From positions 1-42,803 of the IMG/VR virus record IMGVR_UViG_3300032820_000024: a stretch of 42,803 bases of DNA. One strand, given 5' to 3'. Positions 35,712-42,803 of the stretch are shown here, piece by piece; the stretch's first letter is position 1; each line of letters begins with the position of its first letter. The notes beneath the pieces were generated by a model. The model was not told the origin of the DNA, made no database searches, and saw nothing but the letters and a program-made list of their open reading frames with translations. Both the position numbers and the translations under genes were made by a program. This DNA is from a virus.

Positions 35712-36897
35712 ATTTCAATTCCAATGCTCCTAATCGTGAACCTATCTCAGATTCTAAGTCATTCCATTTATCTAATTCTTCTTCAGCAGTTTGTAGGGAT
35801 GTTTCTAATTGTCTGAGGGCTACAAGATTTTCAGACAAAAGACTAGCTCCATCCGAAAGTGCTTCGGTAGGTACATTTATACCTGACGCCAAAATTCCAA
35901 AAGGAATATTATTCAAAATTCCTGGCATAGGAGCAGGTACTCCTAATATCCCAAGTGGCCCAGTTAATACAGGAATTTGAGATGTTGGCAATGCACTAGT
36001 GACTGACATACTACCTGTTCTAACATGACTTCCAGTGATAATAGTACCATCTCCAGCTGTAACAATACCATCTACAGCCAAATTACCATTAACAAACACA
36101 GTAGGAGCAGTAATAGTAACAGCTCCCTCGCTAGTAATAGATATTTCATCATCTGAATTTATCTCCAATGATCCTGATTTTTCTGTTCGTCCACCCGTTA
36201 CAGTACTGACAACATTGCCACCCACTGTAACATTCATATCTTCGTCTATATTAATATATTTATCTTTTCCGACTATTTCAAGATTATTACCCACTACCTT
36301 TACCGTCATATCACCGTCTTGATCAACTTCACTGTATGTACCAGATCTATGAGTAACAGAAATACTTTCACTGCCTGGAGTATCATTGAACTCTACCAAG
36401 TGACCACTTTCCGACTCCGAAACATGATTATACGGATATACTCTGGTGATGTTACTATCATCACGGAGAGTGTTATCTGTAATACCTCTAGCTAGTTTAG
36501 TAGTGTTTACTTCCCCTAATACTGGTTCAGTACCTGTGGGTTTCTCTGGTTTGAAAGAATTAGTTTCAGGATCACTAAACCCTTTATGAGAATTATTCTG
36601 TGTCACATAACCAGCATCTATCATATGAGTCATTATCGGTTCTTGTGCACTTTCACCATCGCGAAAGAATCCCATTACCCATGTACCCTCTTTAAAGTTA
36701 GGTATACTGCCGGGAGTAGAATCTAATGGCATAGCAGGATAAGCCCATGGTAGAGAATCGGTTGGAATTTTCGTCTTTTCTTCTGTATGAAATCCCAGAA
36801 TCCTAACCCTAGCACGACCCAATTCTAACGGATCTTGACGATCCTCAACAACACCCTGCCACCAGACATAACCTGATAGGCCCATAAAGTTCTGCAT
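35698..36897 (-). CDS. 5: baseplate hub spike gp5, without lysozyme domain
   Basis: This ~399-aa protein starts with an OB-fold typical of gp5 (residues ~8-95: YVWWQGVVEDRQDP, GRARVRILGFH, LPWAYPAMP, GTWVMGFFRDG, EPIMTHMIDAGY). It continues into a glycine/acidic beta-helix-like region (~190-300) with repeating hydrophobic/Asp strands. T4 gp5 (575 aa) has a lysozyme between these parts; here it is absent, as in many marine T4-like phages. The C-terminus (~350-399) becomes a coiled coil. The ATG at 36897 overlaps the previous stop (TAATG); a GTG at 36909 would add four residues. Gp5 forms the trimeric needle under the hub that pierces the outer membrane. Confidence 0.9.
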   Translation of the reverse strand: MQNFMGLSGYVWWQGVVEDRQDPLELGRARVRILGFHTEEKTKIPTDSLPWAYPAMPLDSTPGSIPNFKEGTWVMGFFRDGESAQEPIMTHMIDAGYVTQNNSHKGFSDPETNSFKPEKPTGTEPVLGEVNTTKLARGITDNTLRDDSNITRVYPYNHVSESESGHLVEFNDTPGSESISVTHRSGTYSEVDQDGDMTVKVVGNNLEIVGKDKYINIDEDMNVTVGGNVVSTVTGGRTEKSGSLEINSDDEISITSEGAVTITAPTVFVNGNLAVDGIVTAGDGTIITGSHVRTGSMSVTSALPTSQIPVLTGPLGILGVPAPMPGILNNIPFGILASGINVPTEALSDGASLLSENLVALRQLETSLQTAEEELDKWNDLESEIGSRLGALELKYGIE

Positions 36898-37868
36898 TAA
36901 CCACCCCACATATGAGCTGTCTGTTTGGTTCTTGGAATATTATCCTTGATCCAATCCAAAAGTTGAGTATTGACCTCATTCTGATCATAGAATTTCTGAC
37001 CTTCTTTCTTCAATGTAAGATAGGTGAAACCTTTGACTGTATCTGTCTTAGTACCGTCTGGTCGTTCCCAAAAAATTGTCTGATCTCGATTATTCAGTAT
37101 CACATGAACTGAGCCATCCAATCCACGTATTCCATTTGACTTAATGAGATCATACATCGTATTAGCTGCGCCTTCATGTGTTTTGAGTAATATATCATCA
37201 GGAACAACACGTTCCCTGTCCTTGTTAGCTCGGACAGCAACATGGTAGTTTGTCAAGACCCATACAACATGAATATTTCTAGGTTCGTATCCAACTTCCA
37301 ATAGTGTGGGGAGCACATCGGTGATGTCATCAATATCTTTCAATGTCACATCAAATAAAATGTTAGGTAGATAATCCTGTTTCAAATCTGTCAACAAAAG
37401 TTCCAATGTCTTATGCTTGATACCCATTTCTCTGATTGCTAAATGTAAAATATAAACATGCTCGGGATTTTTCAAATCCAAATCACCCAACCTGATACCA
37501 GTGCCAGCATCCCTATCCTGTATAATAGCTCCACCCTCATAATCAACATCTACTGCGGAAATCTTACCTTTCTTATTACGATATACCACTGCACCATAAT
37601 CACGAAATCTACTATCAGTTGAGATGGCCATAAAAGCTTGTTTCCATTCATCTACATCGCGTACCTTGAACTTATCAATTTCCATAAATTTCTTACTAGC
37701 AAATCCTTTACCAGAACCTGCACCGCCAGCCATGAATACTATCTGACCATACTGTTTACCCTGATTAAACATAATCAGTTTTTCAGTCAATTGCATTACA
37801 TCTTCTGTCAAATAATCCATTTCAAAATCTTCTGATATAAAATCCATATAACTATTAAACCTTAACAT
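36897..37868 (-). CDS. P-loop kinase/zeta-toxin-like ATPase in the hub operon
   Basis: This 323-aa protein has a Walker A P-loop (GGAGSGKG, residues 48-55) after a short strand. A Walker B-like ILFDVT segment lies near 170-175. A basic segment (VLTNYHVAVRANKDRERVVP, about 204-223) resembles the Arg-containing lid of small kinases and zeta-toxin-like proteins. A central region has DLDLKNPEHVYILH-type sequence. I recall similar proteins in marine phage genomes, but their substrate is unknown to me. It lies three bases after the gp27-like stop and overlaps gp5 by TAATG, so it is co-translated with the hub. It could be a packaged enzyme acting on the host, or an assembly factor. Kinase activity is inferred. 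Confidence 0.75.
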   Translation of the reverse strand: MLRFNSYMDFISEDFEMDYLTEDVMQLTEKLIMFNQGKQYGQIVFMAGGAGSGKGFASKKFMEIDKFKVRDVDEWKQAFMAISTDSRFRDYGAVVYRNKKGKISAVDVDYEGGAIIQDRDAGTGIRLGDLDLKNPEHVYILHLAIREMGIKHKTLELLLTDLKQDYLPNILFDVTLKDIDDITDVLPTLLEVGYEPRNIHVVWVLTNYHVAVRANKDRERVVPDDILLKTHEGAANTMYDLIKSNGIRGLDGSVHVILNNRDQTIFWERPDGTKTDTVKGFTYLTLKKEGQKFYDQNEVNTQLLDWIKDNIPRTKQTAHMWGG

Positions 37869-37871
37869 ACT

Positions 37872-39173
37872 CTATACCCCCTGACTAGGTATTTCCCTAA
37901 AATAAGAATCCTTTGCAATCTCTATTACTGTATCATGTCTAAATGTTGACATAGAATTTTTAACACTCAAAACTAAATAATGTCCAGACATCAACGGATC
38001 TTCTGTATCATCCGCACCCTTTGATGGATAGAACAAATATACTACATCACCTGCTCTAGTACTAATATTGCCAGGTAATGTCAATGTAATCTTATAGGTA
38101 TTTATCTGTTGGAGTTGTGACACGCGAGTCTGTAATGTTCTTTCTCTTTTTGAAGTATCTCTACTGGATACCGTATACTCACCGAATAATTGATAATGCT
38201 GTGGTATCAAAAATCTTTTACTGTCATAAACTTCCTTAAACTTATCTACCTTCTCATGTAAGAACGACCAATCTTCTAAATGCTCATATTTATCAAAAGA
38301 CTTTTCATAATCAAATTTATGAACATTAATAGTCTTACGCACAATATCATGCTCTATCATCGTATTAGAATACATACCCAAAGATAAATTTTGTATCAAA
38401 TCAAAACTAGAATCTATCTGTATTTCAGAAACAGTATAAGCTGATTCAGAAGTAGGGCTATCATCATCACGAATATCCTTAGTTCCATAATAAAACGTGT
38501 CTATCTTTTCATCATCAATATCTGCTACTAATGTTTCCAGTGATATAAAATTAAACCCATCTAATGTTTCAAAGAAAATATAATTAGCACCATCCCTGTC
38601 TGTTGATACAGATCTACTACAAAGCCAATCCATCAATTTCATTGGGCTCCAATACGGACATATCATATCAATTAGACCACTGGTTTCTTCTATCCTGAGA
38701 GCTTTATCAGACAACAATGAATCTTCCCAAACAACCTTAACTATATCAGATGTAGTCATAGAACTGAAAGCTCTACTTATTGCGATCTCTTTGTCGTTAA
38801 TATATTCCTCTGATATAAACTCTAAACTATAGGTCTTACCACCACCTGTCATTTCTATAATGTTCTTAATCGCATAGACCCTAAAAGAAACAGAGAACCA
38901 ATCCATACCATCTGCAGTCTCACAAGAAAATTCAAAAGTCAATGTCTCATATCCACATATGGGAAATGTCGAAATAATATTTGAAGTATCTCTGAGAGAT
39001 AAACTACCAGACAACGCACCCTGAAAAATACTCTCGTATAGGTCTATCCCTATCAACAACGGAGTAATGGATAACTCAGCACTGTTCAATGGACTAGATA
39101 ATAATACGGTAGTTAGACTATATTGGCCTGGTAATCGTATTTGTTCAGATGGATTAGTAATATGTATTGCCAT
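37872..39173 (-). CDS. baseplate hub protein, gp27-like
   Basis: This 433-aa protein resembles gp27-type hub proteins of T4-like marine phages. It opens with a beta strand and a pattern ending in IDLYESIFQGALSGSLSLRD near residues 43-63, then repeats strand segments such as YETLTFEFSCE. It ends with a hub-like segment TRAGDVVYLFYPSKG (about 381-395). T4 gp27 is 391 aa. Gp27 trimerises to cap the central gp5 spike and joins it to the tail tube. The ATG overlaps the gp53 stop (TAATG). The family call relies on gene order, length and weak strand motifs, so it is probable. Confidence 0.6.
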   Translation of the reverse strand: MAIHITNPSEQIRLPGQYSLTTVLLSSPLNSAELSITPLLIGIDLYESIFQGALSGSLSLRDTSNIISTFPICGYETLTFEFSCETADGMDWFSVSFRVYAIKNIIEMTGGGKTYSLEFISEEYINDKEIAISRAFSSMTTSDIVKVVWEDSLLSDKALRIEETSGLIDMICPYWSPMKLMDWLCSRSVSTDRDGANYIFFETLDGFNFISLETLVADIDDEKIDTFYYGTKDIRDDDSPTSESAYTVSEIQIDSSFDLIQNLSLGMYSNTMIEHDIVRKTINVHKFDYEKSFDKYEHLEDWSFLHEKVDKFKEVYDSKRFLIPQHYQLFGEYTVSSRDTSKRERTLQTRVSQLQQINTYKITLTLPGNISTRAGDVVYLFYPSKGADDTEDPLMSGHYLVLSVKNSMSTFRHDTVIEIAKDSYFREIPSQGV

Positions 39174-39841
39174 TATGTAATTCTTTTCTTAAATTCATCC
39201 TCGATTCTGTCTATATAATCATTGTTCAACACGGACACCTGACTCTTAGCTTCATTTAAATTAAATTCGTAATCCCAATTATCAACCACATTCCCATCAA
39301 CATCTATATGATGAGGTGCCCTAAATTCACTATTAGAATCTACTATAATATCACCTGTAGCACCAGAAGTATTTCCCTCAATCGACTCAGGCCCTGAAAT
39401 ATCTTGACCTGTATATACAATTGTTTTTAACGTCGCATCAAACTTAATAACAGTAGCATCAAGATTAAGTAAAGTCTCTCCCGGCAAGTAAATGGAAGTA
39501 CTAACATGGCCGGCCACTAATTGAATAAATTTATTTGGATATTTCTCTAGCATATACTTATAGAATTCTTCTTCGCCCATGAACCAATCTGTATACGGAT
39601 TCACAACATCATTCATCATCATCACTATCCAATTTCTTTTTGGATCACCGTGTACCAGATTAGCTAATCTCTCTGGTTTCTGTGTACCATCTATGTTCTG
39701 TAATAGTGGTAGTTGGATATAATTTTTCAAATTATTACGCAAGGATACCCGCCGAAAAATGTCTACCACTTCTTTATACTGACCCTTGCCGTCGTTGTCA
39801 TATACCATCGTTGGAAAATTCTCAAAAAATCCTTTAGCCAT
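39173..39841 (-). CDS. 53: baseplate wedge protein gp53
   Basis: This 222-aa protein matches gp53 (196 aa in T4). The most conserved block, residues 56-104, aligns with T4 gp53: PERLANLVHGDPKRNWIVMM, then NDVVNPYTDWFMGEEEFYKYM, with the characteristic LAN-x-(V/I)-(H/Y)-G-(D/N)-P and NDxxxPYxxW motifs. The last ~20 residues (NDYIDRIEDEFKKRIT) form the typical C-terminal helix. Gp53 completes each wedge and ties the wedges to the hub. The ATG at 39841 has GGGAG upstream. The insert between about residues 105 and 200 is longer than in T4. Confidence 0.88.
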   Translation of the reverse strand: MAKGFFENFPTMVYDNDGKGQYKEVVDIFRRVSLRNNLKNYIQLPLLQNIDGTQKPERLANLVHGDPKRNWIVMMMNDVVNPYTDWFMGEEEFYKYMLEKYPNKFIQLVAGHVSTSIYLPGETLLNLDATVIKFDATLKTIVYTGQDISGPESIEGNTSGATGDIIVDSNSEFRAPHHIDVDGNVVDNWDYEFNLNEAKSQVSVLNNDYIDRIEDEFKKRIT

Positions 39842-39847
39842 AACTTA

Positions 39848-40786
39848 TTACTCCCATTGCATCATCTTCGACCTTGTTCCACTATTCGATCCTATATCTT
39901 GTTTAGTTCTAATTCCAATCTCCTTAAAGGTAAGTTCTATCTCAACATCATTAGGATGACTATTTTCAGACGATTGAAAACTATCATTAGGTGTATCATT
40001 AATAGCCACAGACTCTAAAATACATCTCTTAATCTTAGGTAAAAAAGGATTATCAACACCATTACTCAAAAAATGAATTTCCCATTCAGCTGGGCCTATT
40101 AATTGTACATTAGTTTTCTTTAATAAAGGGCTCGCATGATACTGAATCCAATCTACTATATCTTTCATCACCACAGATTCTGTTTCACTTTGTGGAGTCA
40201 TTTTATGACTAAAAGTAAAATCTCTTTTAGCTACAGACTTAAAATAAAAATCAGCTTGATTAAATTCTGCTACTTTTCTCCTAGAACCAGACGTAAGATT
40301 ATCCCACTTAGATTGAGCTTCTTTTTTAAGTTGATCTCCAATTTTCTTATCACTAGTAACTAACGCAGCCGTCAGTCTTTTTATCATACTTGTTTCATCA
40401 TCCCATTCAGTAGTAACTTTATCGTTAATTCCTGCAGGAAAAGGAAAGATAAAAGTATTTGCAAGATTCATTGTATTATTACCACCTTGTTCTGGATTTT
40501 CCCATTCATAAGCCATATACATTATTTTATGATAAGGTGGATTTTCATTTGTTGTCACACTGTGTGGAGGAGCATAATATATATCTTGAGTTGGCATATT
40601 AGATTTACTAATTGCCTTAAATTTAAGTTCTTTCACTCTTGAAGCTTTATTTTTTTCATTATCTAGTTCTTGTTGTGTTTTTGGCTGCAACGTCCGATTC
40701 TTATGAGCAGAATTGCTAGCAGTTATATGACCACTTTGTGCAGTAGTATAAACCACCTGACTCAAAGATGTAATTAGACCTAACAT
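39848..40786 (-). CDS. tail-tube cap/initiator protein, gp48/gp54 family
   Basis: This 312-aa protein has the gp48/gp54 pattern. A middle FTFSHKMTPQSETES block (about 190-204) is followed by a helix and a strand-rich C-terminal region with PKIKRCILESVAIN and DVEIELTFKEIGI, which resembles the tail-tube fold. T4 gp48 (364 aa) and gp54 (320 aa) cap the hub and start the tube, and both share this fold. Length fits gp54 and gene context fits gp48, so I leave the symbol open. It is the first gene of the leftward unit: the ATG at 40786 has AAGGAG upstream and lies 16 nt after the predicted late transcription start. Confidence 0.7.
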   Translation of the reverse strand: MLGLITSLSQVVYTTAQSGHITASNSAHKNRTLQPKTQQELDNEKNKASRVKELKFKAISKSNMPTQDIYYAPPHSVTTNENPPYHKIMYMAYEWENPEQGGNNTMNLANTFIFPFPAGINDKVTTEWDDETSMIKRLTAALVTSDKKIGDQLKKEAQSKWDNLTSGSRRKVAEFNQADFYFKSVAKRDFTFSHKMTPQSETESVVMKDIVDWIQYHASPLLKKTNVQLIGPAEWEIHFLSNGVDNPFLPKIKRCILESVAINDTPNDSFQSSENSHPNDVEIELTFKEIGIRTKQDIGSNSGTRSKMMQWE

Positions 40787-40807
40787 ATTTCTTTCTCCTT
40801 ATATGTA

Positions 40808-40815
40808 TATTTATA
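40808..40815 (-). promoter_or_regulatory. T4-type late promoter TATAAATA, leftward
   Basis: On the minus strand this is an exact TATAAATA. Taking the last A (40808) as -6 gives a start at 40802 and a 16-nt leader, AUAAGGAGAAAGAAAU, with the ribosome-binding site AAGGAG before the ATG at 40786. It fits a late promoter for the long baseplate/fibre transcript. Confidence 0.7.
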
Positions 40816-40819
40816 AATA
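40812..40819 (+). promoter_or_regulatory. T4-type late promoter TATAAATA, rightward, overlapping the leftward one
   Basis: An exact plus-strand TATAAATA ends at 40819. Because TATTTATAAATA (40808-40819) is a perfect 12-bp palindrome, the same bases give a promoter in each direction. With the last A at -6, the predicted start is 40825, exactly the A of the gp4 ATG, implying a leaderless mRNA. Confidence 0.6.
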
Positions 40820-40824
40820 CTAGT

Positions 40825-41253
40825 ATGTCATACAAAGGACGCTATACCCCACAAAACCCTAAAAAATATAAAGGGAACAAACAGAACGTGGTTTACCGTT
40901 CGCTCTGGGAGCGTAAATTTATGGTATGGTTAGACACCACTCCAAAAATAATATCTTGGAGTAGCGAAGAAGTTATTATACCTTATATCAGCCCCAAAGA
41001 CAGAAAACAGCATAGATACTTTCCTGACTTTCTAGTAGTATCAAATAGTAACAATGGTATCAATACCTATTTATGTGAGATAAAACCACTGAAACAATGC
41101 ATGCCTCCTAAAAACAGAAAGTCTAAATACTTTTTGACAGAGCAAATAACCTACTCTGTCAATCAAGCAAAGTGGAAAGCTGCAGAAAAAGTATGTAGAC
41201 AAAATGGATGGCAATGGAAAATCCTAACCGAAAAAGAGCTAAACATAAAATGA
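40825..41253 (+). CDS. 4: head completion protein gp4 (TnsA-like nuclease fold)
   Basis: This 142-aa protein is a clear gp4 family member. The N-terminus (SYKGRYTPQNPKKYKGN), YRSLWERKFMVWLD (24-37) and WSSEEVIIPY (45-54) match T4-like gp4. A PD-(D/E)xK-type core is visible: PD at 67-68, then CEIKP at 84-88 with E85 and K87. It also has a late conserved NQAKWKAAEKVC block. T4 gp4 acts in head completion after packaging. The ATG at 40825 has no ribosome-binding site upstream and sits on the predicted transcription start, so it may be translated leaderless. The stop overlaps the next gene's ATG. Confidence 0.9.
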   Translation: MSYKGRYTPQNPKKYKGNKQNVVYRSLWERKFMVWLDTTPKIISWSSEEVIIPYISPKDRKQHRYFPDFLVVSNSNNGINTYLCEIKPLKQCMPPKNRKSKYFLTEQITYSVNQAKWKAAEKVCRQNGWQWKILTEKELNIK

Positions 41254-41798
41254 GACTAATAGAAAAAACAATTTCTGAAAATGTAGGTCAAAGTAAACTC
41301 TGGTATCGAGAAAAGTTAGCATCATTACCAACCAGAGGCAGAACCATGATCCTAGAAAATAGAGAAGATATTAAACGATGGCCAGACAAAGGAAAAATGT
41401 ATCTATTTCTTTACATGCCAGAAGGCAGAAAAAAACTCCAATACTATGATCAAGCACCACTGGTAATTCCAACAGACAATCAAAGAAATCGAATAAATTT
41501 TAGAGCATTAAATGTACACTACCTATTCCCTAGATTCAGATACGAACTCATTAACAGATTACTAAATGAAGGTACTAGTGACCTAAGAATCGCCAGAACC
41601 CTAAACAAATTTCTAAAATACGCAGACGGAGAAGATGCAGGAACTATTATGAAAACATATCTCTATAATAAATGTAGAAGTAGATTCTTAGAAATTCCGC
41701 CAGAAGAATGGGAACTAGCTTGTGCATTACCTATGGAAAATTTCAGAAAAGAACACAAAACAAAAGCGTGGTTTGACACAAGGGAGAAATTACAATGA
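41250..41798 (+). CDS. conserved T4-like protein of unknown name, 182 aa
   Basis: This 182-aa protein has a signature known from T4-like marine phages: a start-proximal SKLWYREKLASLPTRG, then (K)MYLFLYMPEGRK, YYDQAPLVIPTD, an NxHYLFPRFRYELINRLL block, and a C-terminal TKAWFDTRE. I believe close relatives are typically found next to gp4, but I cannot assign a firm name; gp2-like end protection is only a possibility. I chose ATG at 41250, which overlaps the gp4 stop as ATGA; an in-frame ATG at 41208 lies inside gp4 and is less likely. It shares the rightward late operon with head and tail assembly genes. Confidence 0.75.
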   Translation: MRLIEKTISENVGQSKLWYREKLASLPTRGRTMILENREDIKRWPDKGKMYLFLYMPEGRKKLQYYDQAPLVIPTDNQRNRINFRALNVHYLFPRFRYELINRLLNEGTSDLRIARTLNKFLKYADGEDAGTIMKTYLYNKCRSRFLEIPPEEWELACALPMENFRKEHKTKAWFDTREKLQ

Positions 41799-42349
41799 AT
41801 GGTTTTGAACCTAAAGAATTTACTGGATATATTACTCGTAATAACGGTATAGCTACAGGTAATAGATATGAAGTAGAAATATCCCCAGGGCAAGAAGATT
41901 TAACTTTATTATGTCATACAGCTAAAATAATGGGAAAATCGTTTAATGCTAATACTCAAATATACGGATCTGGATCTGAATATAACCTACCAATCAACGA
42001 ATCCTTTGAAGATCTATCACTATCATTTCACTGTACCTATGGTAAATCAGGAGATTATAAAACACAAGGCATGCCAGAATACAGATTCTTTGACAACTGG
42101 ATGAGAAAAGTAATAAATCCAGAGAACAATGTAACTGGATGGAAAAATGAATATCAAAAACAAATATTTGTAAACCTGTTAGATTCCAATAATAATATAA
42201 AATTCAAACAACACTTTGTAAACGCTATTCCCTTATCCATTTCAGACCTAGAACTATCTAGTGCAGGAGTGGAAGTATTAACCTTTGATGTTACATTCAC
42301 ATATGACAATTGGCTAGCTAACGATCATATAAGTACAAGCTACCTATAG
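41795..42349 (+). CDS. gp19-family tail-tube-fold protein
   Basis: This 184-aa protein has the gp19 fold pattern: RYEVEISPG near residues 24-32, a strand pair around LTLLCHTAKIMGKSFN (35-50), YGSGSEYNLPINESFEDLSLSFHC (57-80), a helical FFDNWMRKVINPE (98-110) and a C-terminal GVEVLTFDVTFTYDNW strand. T4 gp19 is 163 aa and forms the tail tube; gp54, the initiator, shares the fold, so gp54 cannot be excluded. The ATG overlaps the previous stop as ATGA, with GGGAG upstream. It leads straight into gp26. Confidence 0.75.
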   Translation: MNGFEPKEFTGYITRNNGIATGNRYEVEISPGQEDLTLLCHTAKIMGKSFNANTQIYGSGSEYNLPINESFEDLSLSFHCTYGKSGDYKTQGMPEYRFFDNWMRKVINPENNVTGWKNEYQKQIFVNLLDSNNNIKFKQHFVNAIPLSISDLELSSAGVEVLTFDVTFTYDNWLANDHISTSYL

Positions 42350-42362
42350 GAGAAACTAAATT

Positions 42363-42803
42363 ATGGCATTACCAAAACTTGATGTACCAATCTATACTAT
42401 GACTTTATTATCAGATGACCGTGACATACGGTATCGACCCTTTTTGGTAAAAGAAGAAAAAATTCTTTTCATGGCATTAGAAGGAAATAACGACGATGAA
42501 ATGGCTTTAGCCATGAAGCAAATAGTTAATAACTGTGTTCAAGATGAAATCGACATAGACAAATTACCACTATTCGACATCGAATATATTCTACTCAATG
42601 TAAGAGCAAAATCAGTAAGTGACAAATCCAACGTATTATATCCATGTGATGAATGCGAAGAACAAACTCCCATAGTGATAAATCTCAATGAAGTAAAACC
42701 TACATCTAAGCCAAAAGGAAAACAGAATATTCAGTTATCGGATACAGTAGGTATAACATTAAACTATCCCAAAGTAAATATGGCTTCAATCGCAGCTTCA
42801 ACA
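42363..42803 (+). CDS. 26: baseplate hub assembly protein gp26, 3' end outside window
   Basis: The first 147 codons of a gp26-family protein (T4 baseplate family) are present, open to the window edge. Conserved features are RYRPFLVKEEKILFMALE (23-40), the IVNNCVQ helix, DIDKLPLFDIEYILLNVRAKSV (64-85), and a CxxC pair (C95, C98) in YPCDECEEQTP. T4 gp26 (208 aa) works with gp51 in hub assembly. The ATG at 42363 has AGGAG upstream. The CxxC pair is typical of marine members. Confidence 0.85.
   Translation, partial: MALPKLDVPIYTMTLLSDDRDIRYRPFLVKEEKILFMALEGNNDDEMALAMKQIVNNCVQDEIDIDKLPLFDIEYILLNVRAKSVSDKSNVLYPCDECEEQTPIVINLNEVKPTSKPKGKQNIQLSDTVGITLNYPKVNMASIAAST

Noticed and set aside
35423-35980. 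185-codon plus-strand open frame across gp5 and the coiled-coil gene
   Set aside because: It is antisense to two well-supported genes, with a repetitive Leu/Ile/His composition consistent with a shadow frame.
41663-41893. 76-codon minus-strand open frame under the rightward genes
   Set aside because: It overlaps two supported plus-strand genes and has no start signal or recognisable motif.

Overview
The window looks like part of the virion-structure region of a lytic, T4-like contractile-tailed phage (class Caudoviricetes, myovirus morphology). The evidence is a set of recognisable T4 baseplate and head proteins (gp4, gp5, gp6, gp25, gp26, gp53, gp48/gp54 and gp19 families, plus probable gp7-, gp8- and gp27-type proteins). 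The DNA is AT-rich and coding-dense, and genes are packed end to end, often with TAATG or ATGA overlaps. A DUF4815-type fibre protein, a TnsA-like gp4 and a gp5 without lysozyme resemble marine T4-like phages (cyanophage/pelagiphage relatives). The host cannot be read from this window. I see no tRNA, integrase, CRISPR array or insertion sequence.

Layout. From about 40.8 kb leftward everything is on the minus strand. In order of transcription these are: the tail-tube cap protein (gp48/54 family), gp53, a hub protein (gp27-like), a P-loop kinase-like protein, the gp5 spike, a coiled-coil protein, gp25, gp6 and a gp7-position protein. Then come a giant 3553-residue adhesin-like protein, three large or medium unrecognised structural proteins, a gp8-like wedge protein, a 1743-residue DUF4815 protein, two very small proteins, a 1117-residue fibre, a coiled-coil protein with an AT-hook-like tail and a 246-residue fibre-like protein. 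Another gene appears to start in the last few bases at the left edge. To the right of 40.8 kb the plus strand carries gp4, a conserved T4-like protein, a gp19-fold tail-tube protein and gp26 (cut by the window edge).

Working together. The gp48/54, gp53, gp27-like, gp5, gp25, gp6, gp7-like and gp8-like proteins would build the baseplate hub and wedges. The large left-hand proteins would be the peripheral fibres and host-recognition apparatus. The plus-strand genes serve head completion and tail-tube/hub assembly.

Highlights. (1) The 3553-aa protein has about 25 tandem cadherin/Ig-like domains, preceded by 11-12 mosaic copies of a 27-residue (81-bp) repeat. (2) A single 12-bp palindrome at the strand switch supplies the T4 late promoter sequence TATAAATA to both strands. 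On the plus side the predicted transcription start falls exactly on the gp4 AUG, implying a leaderless late mRNA. (3) A second exact late-promoter match lies in the gap after the giant gene with the same 16-nt leader. (4) A ~25-residue module (consensus around PPxxTWxxGDxF) recurs in at least two different large virion proteins. (5) A P-loop kinase-like gene is embedded, translationally coupled, inside the hub operon.
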